NCBI GenBank assembly: GCA_038093515.1
Contig: JBBPSI010000108.1
Coordinates: forward strand, 1 to 64,000
Reading direction: 5' to 3'
DNA: 64,000 nt
Origin: Butyriboletus loyo
Lineage: Eukaryota; Basidiomycota; Agaricomycetes; Boletales; Boletaceae
A model generated the notes under the pieces. It did no database searches. It saw nothing but the letters and a program-made list of their open reading frames with translations, and was not told the DNA's origin. Positions 26,760 through 38,726 of the stretch are shown piece by piece. Each line of letters opens with the position of its first letter. Positions within the stretch are counted from its first letter, which is position 1. A program made the translations under genes and the position numbers.

Positions 26760-27030
26760 AGAGCAGAGCTGGGTGGGATGTACATAAAAACTATGTATCC
26801 GTTGCCTCTCACGTCGTGTAACGATATCGTGGATGGTATCGGGGTAGATCACTTGTTGCATACACCGTCATGCAGGGCGCAGAAAATTCGACAATCACCT
26901 CCCAATCAGTAAAATTGGGATAAGTTAGAACCGTATAAGAGAGTAAATTAGTGAATATGGATATGCGTACTATCCTCCCCTCTATGTCACCACATGTGTC
27001 GTATTGTAAATCAAGTACATCTGTCGGCGC

Positions 27031-29601
27031 TCATGCATGCCCAGAAGCACCGGCCTCTGTTCTTGTGCTAGGCATACTCGGGCCATATCTCGTGGCACCA
27101 TAATATGAAGTGCCCGCGGAACCACCCCGGAGGTCCTTGCTCGCTCTCGAGCGGCCCCTAGTCTCTTCAGCCCGATGCCTGGACACCGCGCCGGGTTTCT
27201 TCTTCTTGCGGATAGATAAGCTAACATCCGGTCGGACAAACAGGGTGAGGACAATAGCCACTATGACGAGGACACCAGCCATCGCAAAAATCGCTTTTGG
27301 GAACGAGGCGACGGTGTCACTGTATATCACCCCGAATACGATTGACTGATGGAATATATAAGTAATTAAAGACCGAGGTCCTTCCTGAGCGAGGGTTAGA
27401 GAAAGACGTACCCCGAGGGTCTGGCTAACCGCTTGAAGAACGGCAATCGCACCGAATAATTTACCTGACTCAGGTGCTGGGTCTTGCTCCGCGGGGACAC
27501 ACTCTGTACCGCCTTGCAATCGTGCAATTTCCTCTTTCTCTGCCAACTTGCGACCTTGTACAGTGCATAGAGCGAGGCTTTGAGCAGCGGGGATGACCCC
27601 AGCACCAGCGCTTGCCAACGAGGTAGCCCCAACAAACATACATTGCGACCACCATGTGGACGCAGCGTCATTGGAGGGAAGCGGACAGAAGACGACGAGT
27701 GCGTGAGAGCAAAACTCAACGAACATCGACCATCGTACGACGAGAAGGTCAAAGCGGATTTCGGAAAAGAGGCGGCCTTTCGCGGGTTTGGGTTTTGCTT
27801 TGAGGCCGTCGTTGGGCTGCGCCGAAACTGCTGACGACACTGTCGCCCGAACAGGTTTGAAGGTAGCCAGAAGGACTGCGGATTCTGTCAGCATAATCTA
27901 ATGGAGTTGTCCAGCGACTCACATGGCAGGGGGACGAGAAGATAGAAAGCGCGGTCAGCGCCCATGAATGCAATATAGTAACTCAACTGTTCCGCGGCCC
28001 ACTCGTAGACATGCTCAGCGTAGAGATACTTGACTTGGAAGAGACCGGAAGAAAGCATGTAAACAAAGAGAGACAACGCAATGAATGTCAGGTTCCAGTC
28101 CTTGTGGGTAGGTGGCTGCTTCGGCATTCCAGCTAAGCGGGCCACTGGAACATCAGTTGGCAAGAATTCGGCAAGAGGGGAAATGAAACTCTTGAGAACG
28201 CGAATGACCGTCCAAGTATGGTTATCTCTCTCTGCGGTAAGAATCAATCAGATACATCTTGAGATAAGAAACACAAGTAGCTTACTGCCGGTTTCAATTT
28301 CATCACCTTCTATCGCGCGATTCTTTCCTTTCCTGTTCATGGCCCGACGGGATGCAGGAAGGGACTCTGGGAATACAAAAACCACGAGCAGAAGATTTAA
28401 GAAAGAGCCACAGATGGCAACCCAAAAGACTGAATTGACACTTTGCAATGGGTGATCAACTGGGTCCCGACATTAGTTAGATATGATCACGGAGCCAGCA
28501 TAAACTGTACCTTGTCCGACTTTCAAAAACGGTATCGGGTTTCTGATGAGCCAAGCACCTATTATTGGCCCGAATGCTAATCCCATGAAAAGCACACCAG
28601 TGAAACGTGCAAATATAGTCGCACGGGAACCAGGTGATGTGCAATCGGCAATGTAAGCTGTACTGGCACCCGTAAGTGATGACCATCCACCCAGTATGCC
28701 CTCGATAATTGGAGCCAGGATGAGAAGTTTATGGGAGTGGGCAGCGAGTGGGTTGCGCGGCGTGGAGACAAGGATGAAGATTAGATCCCTAAATAATATT
28801 GATCAGATGTGGATAACGCGCCATCACCGTCTCTCTGGAAAAAGCGTGCACGTACGTGAGGAATAAGCCAAGTGTGGATATCGCGAGGACACGAGTGCGA
28901 CCATAACGTTCCCCAAAGTGACCCCACCAACCTGTGGTGAGTGCTGAAAGTACACCCATGGTGGTCGTCATGATAGTCTGAAGTTTGACGGCACCAGCCT
29001 GTACCACAGGATCTGAAACACATTTCCTTCCAGGAATGACACGAGGATCATCGCCTTCACTTACACCATCACCCTCGGACTCTGCCAAAGAGCGGGCGGG
29101 TGGTGGCATAGAAGGCAAGTATAAAGGAGTAGCGTCGACTTGAAGGTGAACAGAAGCAAGATTGCTTCGGGCACCGGGGGTAGAAGTGTGGTTCCAGTCC
29201 TCGTGAAACTGTCTACATGAGAGCTCAGTGAACACCTCTACGCGAGAGGCAAGCGTCATTCCGCGCTGGAGCAATGCACACGAGTTTGAGATGCAGCATT
29301 TCGGCGTAGGGTATTCAACCTACTGTAATGGAGGCTGTCAATGCAAACGGGACCAGCCTGGACACGGGTTAACCTGCGCAACGAGTTTGCGAAGAGGATA
29401 ATACCATAATGGGCGGGCACGGTAGAATGGCTTCTTGGATTTAGGAGCGCCCACGAGAGGGTGCCGTTCCGATGGCGAGCCGGCTTGGGAAGCGAGAGGG
29501 AGATGCTCTATAGGGAAGCGGGAAGGAGACTGAAAGCTAACATTATCTGTGGATATGATGGGGTCCGTAATAATCCTGTCCAGCGGCATGGCGGTGGACA
29601 T
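27031..29601 (-). CDS. MFS transporter (drug/H+ antiporter or tetracycline-resistance-like type)
   Basis: About eight exons join in phase from ATG 29601 to the stop at 27031. The first exon is hydrophilic, and its 47-nt intron (29404-29358) restores RPLWLVPFALTASIT as helix 1. Helices 2-6 contain the MFS motif A variant GHFGERYGRTRVLA. A long Lys-rich cytosolic loop (RRAMNRKGKNRAIEGDE) precedes the second six helices, and the C-terminal tail is basic (SIRKKKKPGAVSRHRAEETRGRSR). This layout, with an extracellular loop of about 70 residues after helix 1, fits fungal MFS proteins of the tetracycline-resistance/hippocampus-abundant-transcript group. Substrate cannot be told. The intron near 27890 ends at the second of two candidate acceptors; the nearer one would create a stop. 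No decay is seen. Confidence 0.88.
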
Positions 29602-30571
29602 CTCGGAGTAGCTACAAACCTGAAGGCATTACGCAGACTCTCGGAGGTTCCGCGACTTTATAAAGAGTGACACATGCGATACACACGACTCACTGGCGTT
29701 ATCACAGTTACGTACCTCGTTTTTTTCGCATGGATCACAGCCACGGCAATCTTTGTGTCCACGAGGCCATTATAACGACATGCCCAGAGGATAAGGCGAC
29801 GCACCACGGTCCGGGAAAAACACACACACGAGTGTCTCCATAACGGGGTAACACTGACCATGTTACTTCGACACTGTCGCCTGTCTTTGGAATCTACAGA
29901 GATCGTCCTGGCCGAGGGATCATGATGGACGCATCCAATGTCTCGGAGCATATGTGACGAAACAAGATGACTTGGCTTCGTTAATGCCATCGGATATATA
30001 AGCACCGGAGGAGACTAGAACTTAACCGTCTAACTGCCTCGTAACTAATTACATACACTCTTCGGTGCCCTTCGCTTAGAGACCGACTATTTTGTCCAAT
30101 CGAAAAAAAATGATCCTAACTTTAATCCTACCGTGACGAGCAACTTCTACACAATATGATGAATAAAAAAAAATTGAGTTAATAATGAAGCCTGAGCCCC
30201 TTGAAGGTCCATTGAAATTTTTCTTGGGACAGGTGAGAGATACCTTTGGAACAATTGTGATTACGCACATTCGAGACGCTAAAGTGACCTTGAACATGTC
30301 CACAGTGGCATCAGTGCTGCTCCAAACCATTCGACGGTAAAAACATCGGATGTACAGGTGGACGGAAACACATCATGTGTCTTAGGACACAGTTTCGGGT
30401 CAAGAAGTTCAGTTCTACTCAGTACAAATCTTACAGACGTATGAGTCGTAATGATTAGTAATCAGGCGACCACCGCAACAGGAGTCATGCTGGATTTCAA
30501 TCGATCAATACGTCCACCGTAGTACAGTGAACACCAGACACGCCTGCTCCGTGACTTTACAACCGCCCACG
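29602..30571. other. Intergenic between the MFS and MetRS genes
   Basis: About 970 bp separates the MFS start from the methionyl-tRNA synthetase start, so both promoters lie here. Minus-strand open frames at 29658-30005 and 30076-30330 have no homology. A/T-rich tracts (30100-30190) are the only notable composition. Confidence 0.45.
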
Positions 30572-33287
30572 ATGACACACACAGTTAGAGAAGAAATTCT
30601 AAGACTGATCCCCGATCCTGGGCAATCCACAATGTAAGCACGCTTCTGCGACCCATCGGTTCCCTCTCATCCATCCGCTAGATCACCGAAAGAAGGGGAA
30701 ACAAATATTTTGATCACCTCTGCTTTGCCTTACTGTAATAATGTACCCCATCTAGGTATGTCTTTCTGGTCGTGTGATCAACCTCTCTGATATTTTTCAC
30801 AGGAAATATCATCGGAAGCGTTCTCAGCGCTGACGTCTTCAGTAGGTAGGTATACAACCCAGTAGATTTCGAATTCGTGGGCCTGACGAACCGTCGTTAC
30901 AACAGATATAGCCGTGAGTGCGCATTACTTCGTGTCTTCCTTCATGCCGCACCTCGATCACAGGGACTCGCAATCGCCGAACTCTTTATATCTGTGGAAC
31001 AGATGAATATGGAACAGCAACCGAAACAGCAGCACTAAAGGAAGGCGTCACACCTAGACAACTCTGCGATAAATATCATGCGCTACACAAAGAGACCTAT
31101 GAGTGGTTTGACATCGGGCAAGTCGTAGCCTCGGTTTCTTCATTCTCGTTCGCTAAACGACTCTGAACAGGTTTGACCTCTTTGGACGCACTTCCACCCC
31201 TCAGCATACTGAGTAATTCCTTTCCCACTCCCTACCTTCGCTCCTCTATTCGCATCAACTAACCTGTCCGTTTCAGGATATGCCAATCAATATACCTCAA
31301 TCTCGGGAAGCATGATTATCTCGAAAAGCAAGTAAGAGATCAGACTTACTGTGAAGGGTGTCAGAAGTAAGTGGAGTTATGTGTCTCGTTATCCTGTATC
31401 AACCGAGACCTAGATTCTTGGCCGATCGATATGTCGAAGGCATATGTCCACATTGCAATTTCCCCGTAAGCAGACCTATATGTCCGTTGGAGATCACCTT
31501 GATCAAGTGTTGTAGGATGCTCGAGGAGACCAATGCGATGGTTGCGCGCGCACCCTCGATGCTATAGACCTTCTTGAACCCCGATGCCTCATAGACAAAA
31601 CCCATAAAGTTGTCGCCCGCTCCTCCTCTCATATGTATTTCAGACTCGACAAAGCACAACCTCAACTAGAAGAATGGATCAAAACGTCGTACAAGAATGG
31701 CAAATGGTCACCTAATGCGACGATCAACACAGAAGGAGAGATTGTTGACGCACGGTTGAAGAGTGGCTTGCGTCCTACACCCGTTACTCGGGACCTAACC
31801 TGGGGTGTTCATATCCCACCACTTGGTAGAGAGGATGACAAAGAGATGGATGCCAAGGTTCTTTGTAAGTGCTATAGCTTCCCAGTGCATTCGACACGTT
31901 GACAGTTCTTCTAGACGTATGGGTTCGTACAATGGCCAAAACCGACTCTCACACTAGCAGCTGACTGTTGTTCTGATAGTTCGACGCCGTTATCGGTTAC
32001 CCAAGCATTACCGCCAACTATACCATTGATTGGCAGCGGTGGTGGCTCAACCCTGATAATGTCAAGTTATACCAGTTCATGGGCAAGGACAACGTTTATT
32101 TCCATACTGTCTATTTCCCTGCCATGCTTCTCGCTGATGGCAGAAAATGGACAACGCTTCATCATATATCAACGACAGGTGAGATCCTCTATCTTGATAC
32201 TGAGTGACCAACGAAGACCGTCATAGAATACCTCAATTACGAGGGTGGAAAATTCTCAAAGAGCAAGGGTCGTGGAGTGTTTGGACCCGCGGCTAAGGAG
32301 ACTGGCATTCCAGCATCAGTTTGGCGGTATTACCTGCTCGCTACCCGACCTGAAACTGCAGACGCGATGTTTAGTTGGGCGGACTGCGTAAGTTGTAATC
32401 TCTTGTTGAGCGATATTCACCGCTCACCGTTCGTCCCAGATCACAGCTAATAACAATGTTTTACTCAAGAAGTGAATTTCCCTTCATCTTTTGATGTACA
32501 ACCTTACTAACGCACCAATAGCTTTGGAAACTTTGTTAACCGCGCCTTGAAATTTGTGGCATCGCAGTACGACAGCATCATCCCTGAGAGTGGCGATGCC
32601 GCTGGAGCACTGTCTCCCAATGATGCCCTTGATGGCGAGTTCATCTCTGAAGTCAACAATCTCCTCAAAGACTACATAGACGCGATGGAGAGTGTGAAGA
32701 TTCGCCTTGGCCTGCAGACTGTCATGCTCATCTCTAATCGTGGTAATGGATACCTCCAAGCTTCCGGGCTCAACAAGGCATTGATGACGGAAAACCCCAA
32801 GCGCTGCGCTCAGGTCGTCTCGCGTGCAGTGAACCTGATCTATGTGTTATCCGTGTTGGTCTATCCATTCATGCCTACGACGTCGGAGGCTATTTTACAG
32901 CAACTCAACGTACCGGCGCGGACTGTCCCCGAAGTGCTTTCCACGGATATCTTGGGGGGCCATCGGATTGGGAAGCCGGATCATCTGTTTAAAAATATTG
33001 ACGAGAAGATGGAGGAAGTATGGAAGGCCAGATTTAGTGGAAATGAAGGACAGAAGGTGGAAGCCCCTGTGTCGAAACGCAAGGTCAAGAAGGTTGCCAA
33101 CCCCGGCGGAAAAACGGACACTGCGATGGATGGGCCAAAGTCGCCAGAGGCAATTACGCTAGAAGCCAAGATCCTTGAGCAAGGTAACCACGTCCGCGCA
33201 CTGAAGGAGAACAAGGCGGAGAGGGATGTCATTGACGCTGCCGTTTTGGAGCTGAAGAGGTCAAAGGCTGAGCTGGCAAATCTATAA
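30572..33287 (+). CDS. Cytosolic methionyl-tRNA synthetase with C-terminal WHEP domain
   Basis: About fourteen exons rebuild the class I enzyme: [19 protein letters not shown] (HIGH-like site), [26 protein letters not shown], the zinc-knuckle region with CEGCQ, CPHC and [39 protein letters not shown] (KMSKS site), [12 protein letters not shown] and the anticodon-binding helices. The C-terminus ([19 protein letters not shown]) is a WHEP helix-turn-helix, as in animal enzymes. It attaches methionine to initiator and elongator tRNAs. Two coding exons are only 8 nt long: 30906-30913, completing RYSR, and 31915-31922, encoding YVW of the conserved YVWFDA block. The intron at 31118 needs a GC donor (GG|GCAAGT). 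There is no N-terminal GST-like domain; the protein starts 30 residues before the catalytic core. Intact. Confidence 0.93.
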
Positions 33288-34130
33288 AACGCCTAGGGAT
33301 CGCATGCAACTAGACCCTTGTTTGTGTGCGGAAATCGTTTTCGTGATGTTTGTATGTGGTCCAGTTGCTTCATGCTTCACAGCGGGACGACGAGAGTTGT
33401 CAAGACTTCATAAATACATCAACCGTGCGAAGTTGCGGGGATGTAAGTACATAATGAGACCTGAGAAAAACATACTCGAAATGTTAGATAGACTAGAACA
33501 CACCGGTATAGTATACGATCGGTCCATCGGCAGCATTGATGACAAAGTACGCAACCGGGATTGCAGGATGGCTTGTCAGCTTGTGGGATCGGAAGGCTCC
33601 AGGAACATGGGTCATGAGGTACCCACAACTCAACATTATCACAGGAAGGGTCTTGAAACTTGAATGCCCGAGATGGAGTGGCAAGGATAGTATGTAACCC
33701 AATCTGAATCTCGTTCGCAGCACTGCGCGCATCAGAAGATGCTAGTCTGTACCCAAGGTTGGGGCTTGGAGATGGGTCAAAACGAAATCCCATTGCCGAA
33801 CCCATCGTGTGGGGCGCGCGATGAACTTATACAGATCTAGACTAGTCTTGATCATGTGGGCGTTTGAACGTACCTCGAGGCTCATATGTAAGCCCCAGTT
33901 GCGGCGTACAATTCGCTGGCCGAGCTACCGCCGTTCCTGTTCCTGCCTCAGACACACGCGACTCATAATCATGGCATAGCACCTAGTCAACATGATATAT
34001 TCATCTGTAGATCGCCCGTTTAGACTCTGAAAGTTGTAGGGTACATGTATCAGAATTGTTGGCTCGTAGGTCGATTGCCCGAAGAGAGAATTGAGTCCAA
34101 ACTGACACTGGCAGGCACGAAAGAAGCATG
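33288..34130. other. Intergenic, nothing supported
   Basis: Convergent 3' flanks of MetRS (+) and the small secreted protein gene (-). The 128-residue minus frame at 33419-33805 and its neighbours show no domain, signal peptide or intron logic. Confidence 0.4.
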
Positions 34131-34690
34131 CTAGACGTTGATGATAATTGGGGCCTGAATGCCGCCAACGACAGAGTAAGGAATGCCATTGGTACCGTCG
34201 ACTGGGTAGGTGGTATCCAATATCACTGCATAACTTGTGTTTGCAAAGTAAAACGCATCAGGGACCTGCGAAAAGGCAAGAGTCAGAGAACGTGCCGATC
34301 CCCTCCTAGAAAAGAATGAACCTGGACAGTGAACGAATCACAGGTGCTTCCAGGCGAGAGGGTACGACGAGCCAAGAGGATGGGAGGCTTGTAACCGCTG
34401 TTGACAGGGGCCTCGATATAGTAGTCGGTGTATTCAGGGATGATACCAAAGTAGTTGATGGCGCAATTGAAGTCAGCATTCACCGTCAAGTTCTGGTTGG
34501 TTGTATAACAATTAGCTAAGTTTCGTACTAGGAGCCAGAAGGTTTCACTTACATCGCCAGCTGCGACGGTGGTCGGGGAGACAATCAACACGCCAAACCG
34601 GACAGCTTCGGGACAGATAAGACGTGGTTGGGGTGCTGCGCCAACTAGGAAAGCAGCGGAGGCAATGATGGCGGCGAGAGTGAGTTGCAT
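34131..34690 (-). CDS. Small secreted protein, 147 residues
   Basis: Three exons (first 34690-34553; the others separated by 60- and about 57-nt introns) give 147 residues. The first 18-20 residues (MQLTLAAIIASAAFLVGAA) are a textbook signal peptide. The mature part starts near APQPRLICPE, has three Cys, two N-glycosylation-like Asn sites (NLT, NTS) and ends GGIQAPIIINV. The architecture resembles the many small secreted proteins of Agaricomycetes that are predicted extracellular, some of them effector-like, but no known domain is evident and no function should be assumed. Confidence 0.75.
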
Positions 34691-35230
34691 GTCGAAATTG
34701 ATAAAAAGGATGGGTTGTTCGTCTCTGAATGTAAGAAGCACGGGAGAACATGCTAAGCCTTCCGGGTATTTAAGGGCCCTGCATATCATGGACGGAATCT
34801 GGTACTGAAATGCTGACAACGACCCAAATTTTGGTGGACAGCATCACTGGTGGAGAACGATGGCCGCACTGTGAATACCTACAAAGCTACCAGAATCCCA
34901 CCTTTTGGCTTGATTTATTTCTGCGTGGAAGCGTAGGCGGGGACTTGTGATCCCCGAATGGTTGGAAGGGGTGCCAAGCTACGCGAGCTGCACATCTGAA
35001 CGTCCCGGTACGGGGGAAACCCGACCAAGCTCAGATCTAGCGGTAAGAACTCAAATATTGGCACGATCGGCATACCTGCACCTGCGTGTTTTCCTCGGAC
35101 GGCACTGACCATGTTCAAGTGATTTCTGTGCACCCGCAATTGGGGGCTAGATATGTTTAACGGGCCCGTACGTTGTGTAAGTAAGGTTCCGAAATGCACT
35201 GCCCGGTGCGCGTGAGGCACAATTTTAGAG
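34691..35230. other. Intergenic, nothing supported
   Basis: 540 bp between the secreted-protein start and the left end of the hAT element. It presumably holds that gene's promoter. The 101-residue minus frame at 34915-35220 has no supporting evidence. Confidence 0.4.
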
Positions 35231-36104
35231 TAGGGCTGAGCACAGCTAACACCGTGGGTAACGGGTGTAGGGGTACGGCGGGTACGGGTACGGGTACGGT
35301 GTAGGAAATGAGGACTGGGGCAACACCGTACCCGTAGTACCCGCGGTGTACGGGTGTGGCCACGGGTTTCAATTCACTTGTGACTGCCACCTGTTGCATA
35401 TCATCTCCTGAAGTTGTCGATGGCCACCTGCATTCCCCATAAAACCACCACTGATGCCACTGCAACCAGCGAGATAGTATGGGTGTTATATCTGTATTTC
35501 TGTCAATTACATCCTGACGAGCACACCGTGGCAGCGCGCTGAAGACACGGCAGATGATCTTGGTGACTTCTCGATGGGGCTCGCATCGTCATCAGATGAA
35601 CTTCAAGAGTATCTACGACGGCCAGTTGAGAAGCTCTGAAGTGGTGGGTCAATAATCAAGACACTTGATCCGACTCTACATCGTATGGCACTTGACTACC
35701 TTGGTGTACCTGGTACGTCCTGCCATCATGACCACAATTACTAATTCTCACTTTTGATGGTGCATGGTAGCAACTTCAAATTCTGTCGAACGTGTATTCC
35801 CTCAAGGCAGACAGCTCCTTCACTATACAAGAAATTCTCTGTCTCCATCATCAACCCGAGCATTCCTGTGCTTGGGCTCGTGGATACACTGTGAACTGAT
35901 TCGTTTTGACGACCTAGTGAAGATTGTGAAGTCCTCAAAGAAGAGAGGGTGGGTGGAAGCTGACGAGGAGAGAGTAGAATTGTAGTTAGGTCTGTCCTAC
36001 CAGGCTTGTTTTGAACAACAACCCGGGGGTAGATACATCACCGCGGGTCTGTACGGGTACGGTGTTGGTTTTCTGACCCGTGGGTCCACCCGTGCTCAGC
36101 CCTA
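35231..36104. mobile_element. hAT-type DNA transposon derivative, 874 bp
   Basis: Both ends carry the inverted 13-mer TAGGGCTGAGCAC (35231-35243, and reversed at 36092-36104), followed inward by several CCGTACCC/GGGTACGG-type subterminal repeats (35265-35345 and 36040-36065). Only the 3' part of a hAT transposase remains between them. Eight-bp target duplications are not visible, so the insertion is old or the ends are slightly misplaced. The right end is 75 bp upstream of the next gene's ATG. Confidence 0.8.
35530..35985 (+). pseudogene. hAT transposase C-terminal (dimerisation) fragment
   Basis: Residues reading ADDLGDFSMGLASSSDELQEYL, a stop, then IIKTLDPTLHRMALDYLGVP, a short intron, and TSNSVERVFPQGRQLL plus TRNSLSPSSTRAFLCLGSW match the hAT C-terminal dimerisation domain. 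The DNA-binding BED finger and catalytic core are absent and an in-frame stop lies at about 35638, so this is a non-functional fragment inside the element. Confidence 0.8.
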
Positions 36105-36178
36105 GATCAAGCTCAGTAGTTTATGTAAACGGTCAAGGTGCACAAAGCACTAGACCGGACTACTCTAGACAAACAACG

Positions 36179-37062
36179 ATGTTGCAGTTGCAGAACGATA
36201 CCAATGAATTTGTGGTAGGCAATATGATCTTACAGGCTGCTCATCCGTTTGCTGTCTATTGATGCCTAATAGTTCAAGAGGAGACGAAGGAGGCTACAGA
36301 TCAACGTTCAAGACGCGGGAACCGTCGTATCCCTCGACCAAGCGAGTGATGTCGGACTGCATTCGGGATTGATACCGGAGATTGCTGTGCTTCCGGAACC
36401 AGCGACGTCCTCCCCTGCGTTCCCAGAGTTTCCAGAACCTCCAAGTCTGGGAGCGTCATCGGAAAACATCATCACTGTCGAGAGGTTTCTTCGTGGTTCA
36501 GTTCAAACGGTTCCGAAAACCAAGCGAGTGGTCCCCGATTATATTGCTCCAAGGAGGCCCCGCGCATATATTCGCCAACGACCAGCGGATCGACGAACAA
36601 TGTCCGCTCGAAAAGTCAAAGTGCCCAAGCGACGCAAGGGGTCCTCCCGAATCGCGAAAACCTTGTTTCGCGCCACTGTTTTAACCGATGGCGATGCTCT
36701 CGATACCTTGGTGGATGGCGCCGGAATCTCTCTCACACGGCGTCCTTTGAAATTTGTGCCTTTCGACAAGTTCGCGATTCCGTTTAGACTCGGCCAGACT
36801 AATTCAGTCGAGCCCTCTGATTCCGATCCCAGGGAAGAGAGACGACGCCTTGGTGATACCTCGGATCTCAAAGCACATCGCGACCATCTTTCAAGTTCCC
36901 ACCCACGCATACGTTTGGACTTGGTCCCGGTGGGAGAAGCAGAAGCTGCATACTCTGACATGTTTCCGTAAGTTGCCATGGGTGCTAGGTGTTTGTTGCC
37001 TTCGTTTTATGAGCCGTGTTCGTCTCCGCAGCTCACGGCACGCGTTATTGAAGCACCTATAG
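36179..37062 (+). CDS. Unrecognised basic protein with three exons
   Basis: An ATG at 36179 (MLQLQNDTNEFV), a roughly 55-nt intron ending CCTAATAG, a long exon starting FKRRRRRLQINVQD, and an intron at about 36969 leading to SRHALLKHL and a stop at 37060-37062 give about 250 residues. The sequence has a Pro-rich N-terminal third, a Lys/Arg-rich centre (RPADRRTMSARKVKVPKRRKG) suggesting nuclear or nucleic-acid association, and a charged C-terminus. No family recognised. It starts 75 bp after the hAT element, so its promoter may lie in or have been replaced by the element; a truncated gene is also possible. Confidence 0.45.
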
Positions 37063-37305
37063 TTGCTCGTCACATGTCGATATACCGGTTGTTGTGTCGC
37101 ACAGATTGTACAACCTCTGGCACTCGATGACTCTGGGTGGTCAAGCCTTCCGTTGGCTCCTCGGCAGTAGTTTACCATTCTTGAGTCGTACTTGGAACCT
37201 TGGTGGTCAATTAGCTTATGTAATATGCCTTTGCGATGTTGTACAGCCTCCTTCACTTTGACTTGCTCATCATAATACCCCAGCTTCGCACTACCATTCT
37301 AAACT

Positions 37306-38379
37306 ATGCAAGCCTATCTCGCGGAAAAATACATGTCAGGGCCTAAAGCTGAGGCCATACTGGCCCGAGCTGCTCCTAAGAAGACGAAACGCAAGGTCGC
37401 AAGCGAGGCAACCAGTGGTCCGTCTATACTTGTTGACGAGGATGGGGGCTTTGGCGACGAGGTCTCACGACAGAAACAACAAGAAGAAACGGATGTGAAA
37501 GAAGCTGCAGTCGCGAGCGACCGAAGTTTCAAGAAACGAAGAACGGACGAGCATTCGGGGTGGATTACGGTACAAGAGAGCGTGAAGAGGGAGGAGAGTC
37601 CGGTCGTACCGCCTGATGAACAACCAACCGTCGTGGAGGATGTACGACCCTTCAAGGGTGGGCTGATTCGCTCCGAGGATCTACAAAAGGTAAAGACCGT
37701 TTGGATGCATGTATAAGATGGCACCTGACCTCTACGTTGTAGCAAACAAAGACCCACGTCAGACAGGACGAGATGACGACAGAGGAGATGGAAGCCGCGC
37801 AGGAGACCGTATACCGTGATGCATCTGGTCGCAAGATCGACATGAAACTGGCTCGAGCCGAAGCTGCTCGGAAGAAGAGGGAAAGGGAGGAAAAGGAAGC
37901 GCGGAAGATGGAGTGGGGCAAGGGACTCGTCCAGCGAGAAGAGCAAGAGAAACGCAGAATTCAATTGGAGAAGAACAAGTCCTTGCCATTCTCTCGGCAA
38001 GCGGATGACAGGGAACTCAACGAAGAACTCATGGCACGAGACAGATGGAATGATCCCGCCACTGCTTTCCTGACGGTTAGCCCATCTGTCAAAGATGTTT
38101 ATCCTCGGTTCCCTGATTATTCCATTCGCAGAAAAAAGCATCCAAGATTGCCAAAAAGCCGGAGTATCGCGGTCCTCCACCACCTCCCAATCGTTTCGGC
38201 ATAAAACCGGGTTACAGATGGGATGGCGTAGGTAAAGTCAAGTTTTCAAGGCTTTAATGAATAAGCTGATACATTTCCCAGACCGAGGTAATGGCTTCGA
38301 GAAGAAGTGGTTCCAACGTATCAACGAGAGACAACGGACAGCAACAGCGAGTTATGCGTGGAGTGTGGATGACATGTAA
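37306..38379 (+). CDS. BUD13: Pre-mRNA-splicing factor Bud13 (Cwc26)
   Basis: Four exons with introns near 37690, 38074 and 38230 give about 300 residues. The N-terminus ([19 protein letters not shown]) and the C-terminal domain ([50 protein letters not shown], ending YAWSVDDM) match Bud13 along their length; the middle is a charged low-complexity linker. Bud13 forms the RES (retention and splicing) complex with Snu17 and Pml1 in the activated spliceosome and aids splicing of weak introns. The C-terminal exon is rebuilt across two introns with conserved phase. Intact. In a genome with non-canonical introns it is a fitting neighbour, but no link is implied. Confidence 0.9.
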
Positions 38380-38726
38380 TACATATTTTACTACTATCTT
38401 GTACGAGATAACCATTATCGTGATTTTCCATCGATCCATGGCATTCGCGAATGTCCTACCTGAGGGTCCGAAGGCAAGGAGGCTTTCGATACCGTGGTCA
38501 TGTACTTTCATCTACCGATACCGACACACTTTCTTAACAAAGGGGATCACAAAATAAGCATAGATCATCCATTGGTGATAATCTCCAGTGACTGGCATAC
38601 ACAAGCGTCGGCCGCAGGTTCAATGCGGACTGTAGCAAAACACGTTTCTCTGAGTAGTACGAGGTGGGTATCGAGGTAAGCAACTGCAACAGGAGGCAAT
38701 TTATCAGAAAGAGGAGATCGAAGTTT
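38380..38726. other. Short convergent intergenic gap
   Basis: 347 bp between the stops of BUD13 (+) and the HSP20-like gene (-). Nothing supported. Confidence 0.45.

Noticed and set aside
33419..33805. 128-residue Cys-containing minus frame as a secreted protein
   Set aside because: No signal peptide or ordered Cys pattern, and it sits in the 3' flank of MetRS with no splice or start context.
35265..35345. GGGTAC-type short repeats as telomeric or satellite sequence
   Set aside because: They occur only just inside the two hAT inverted ends and fit subterminal transposase-binding repeats.
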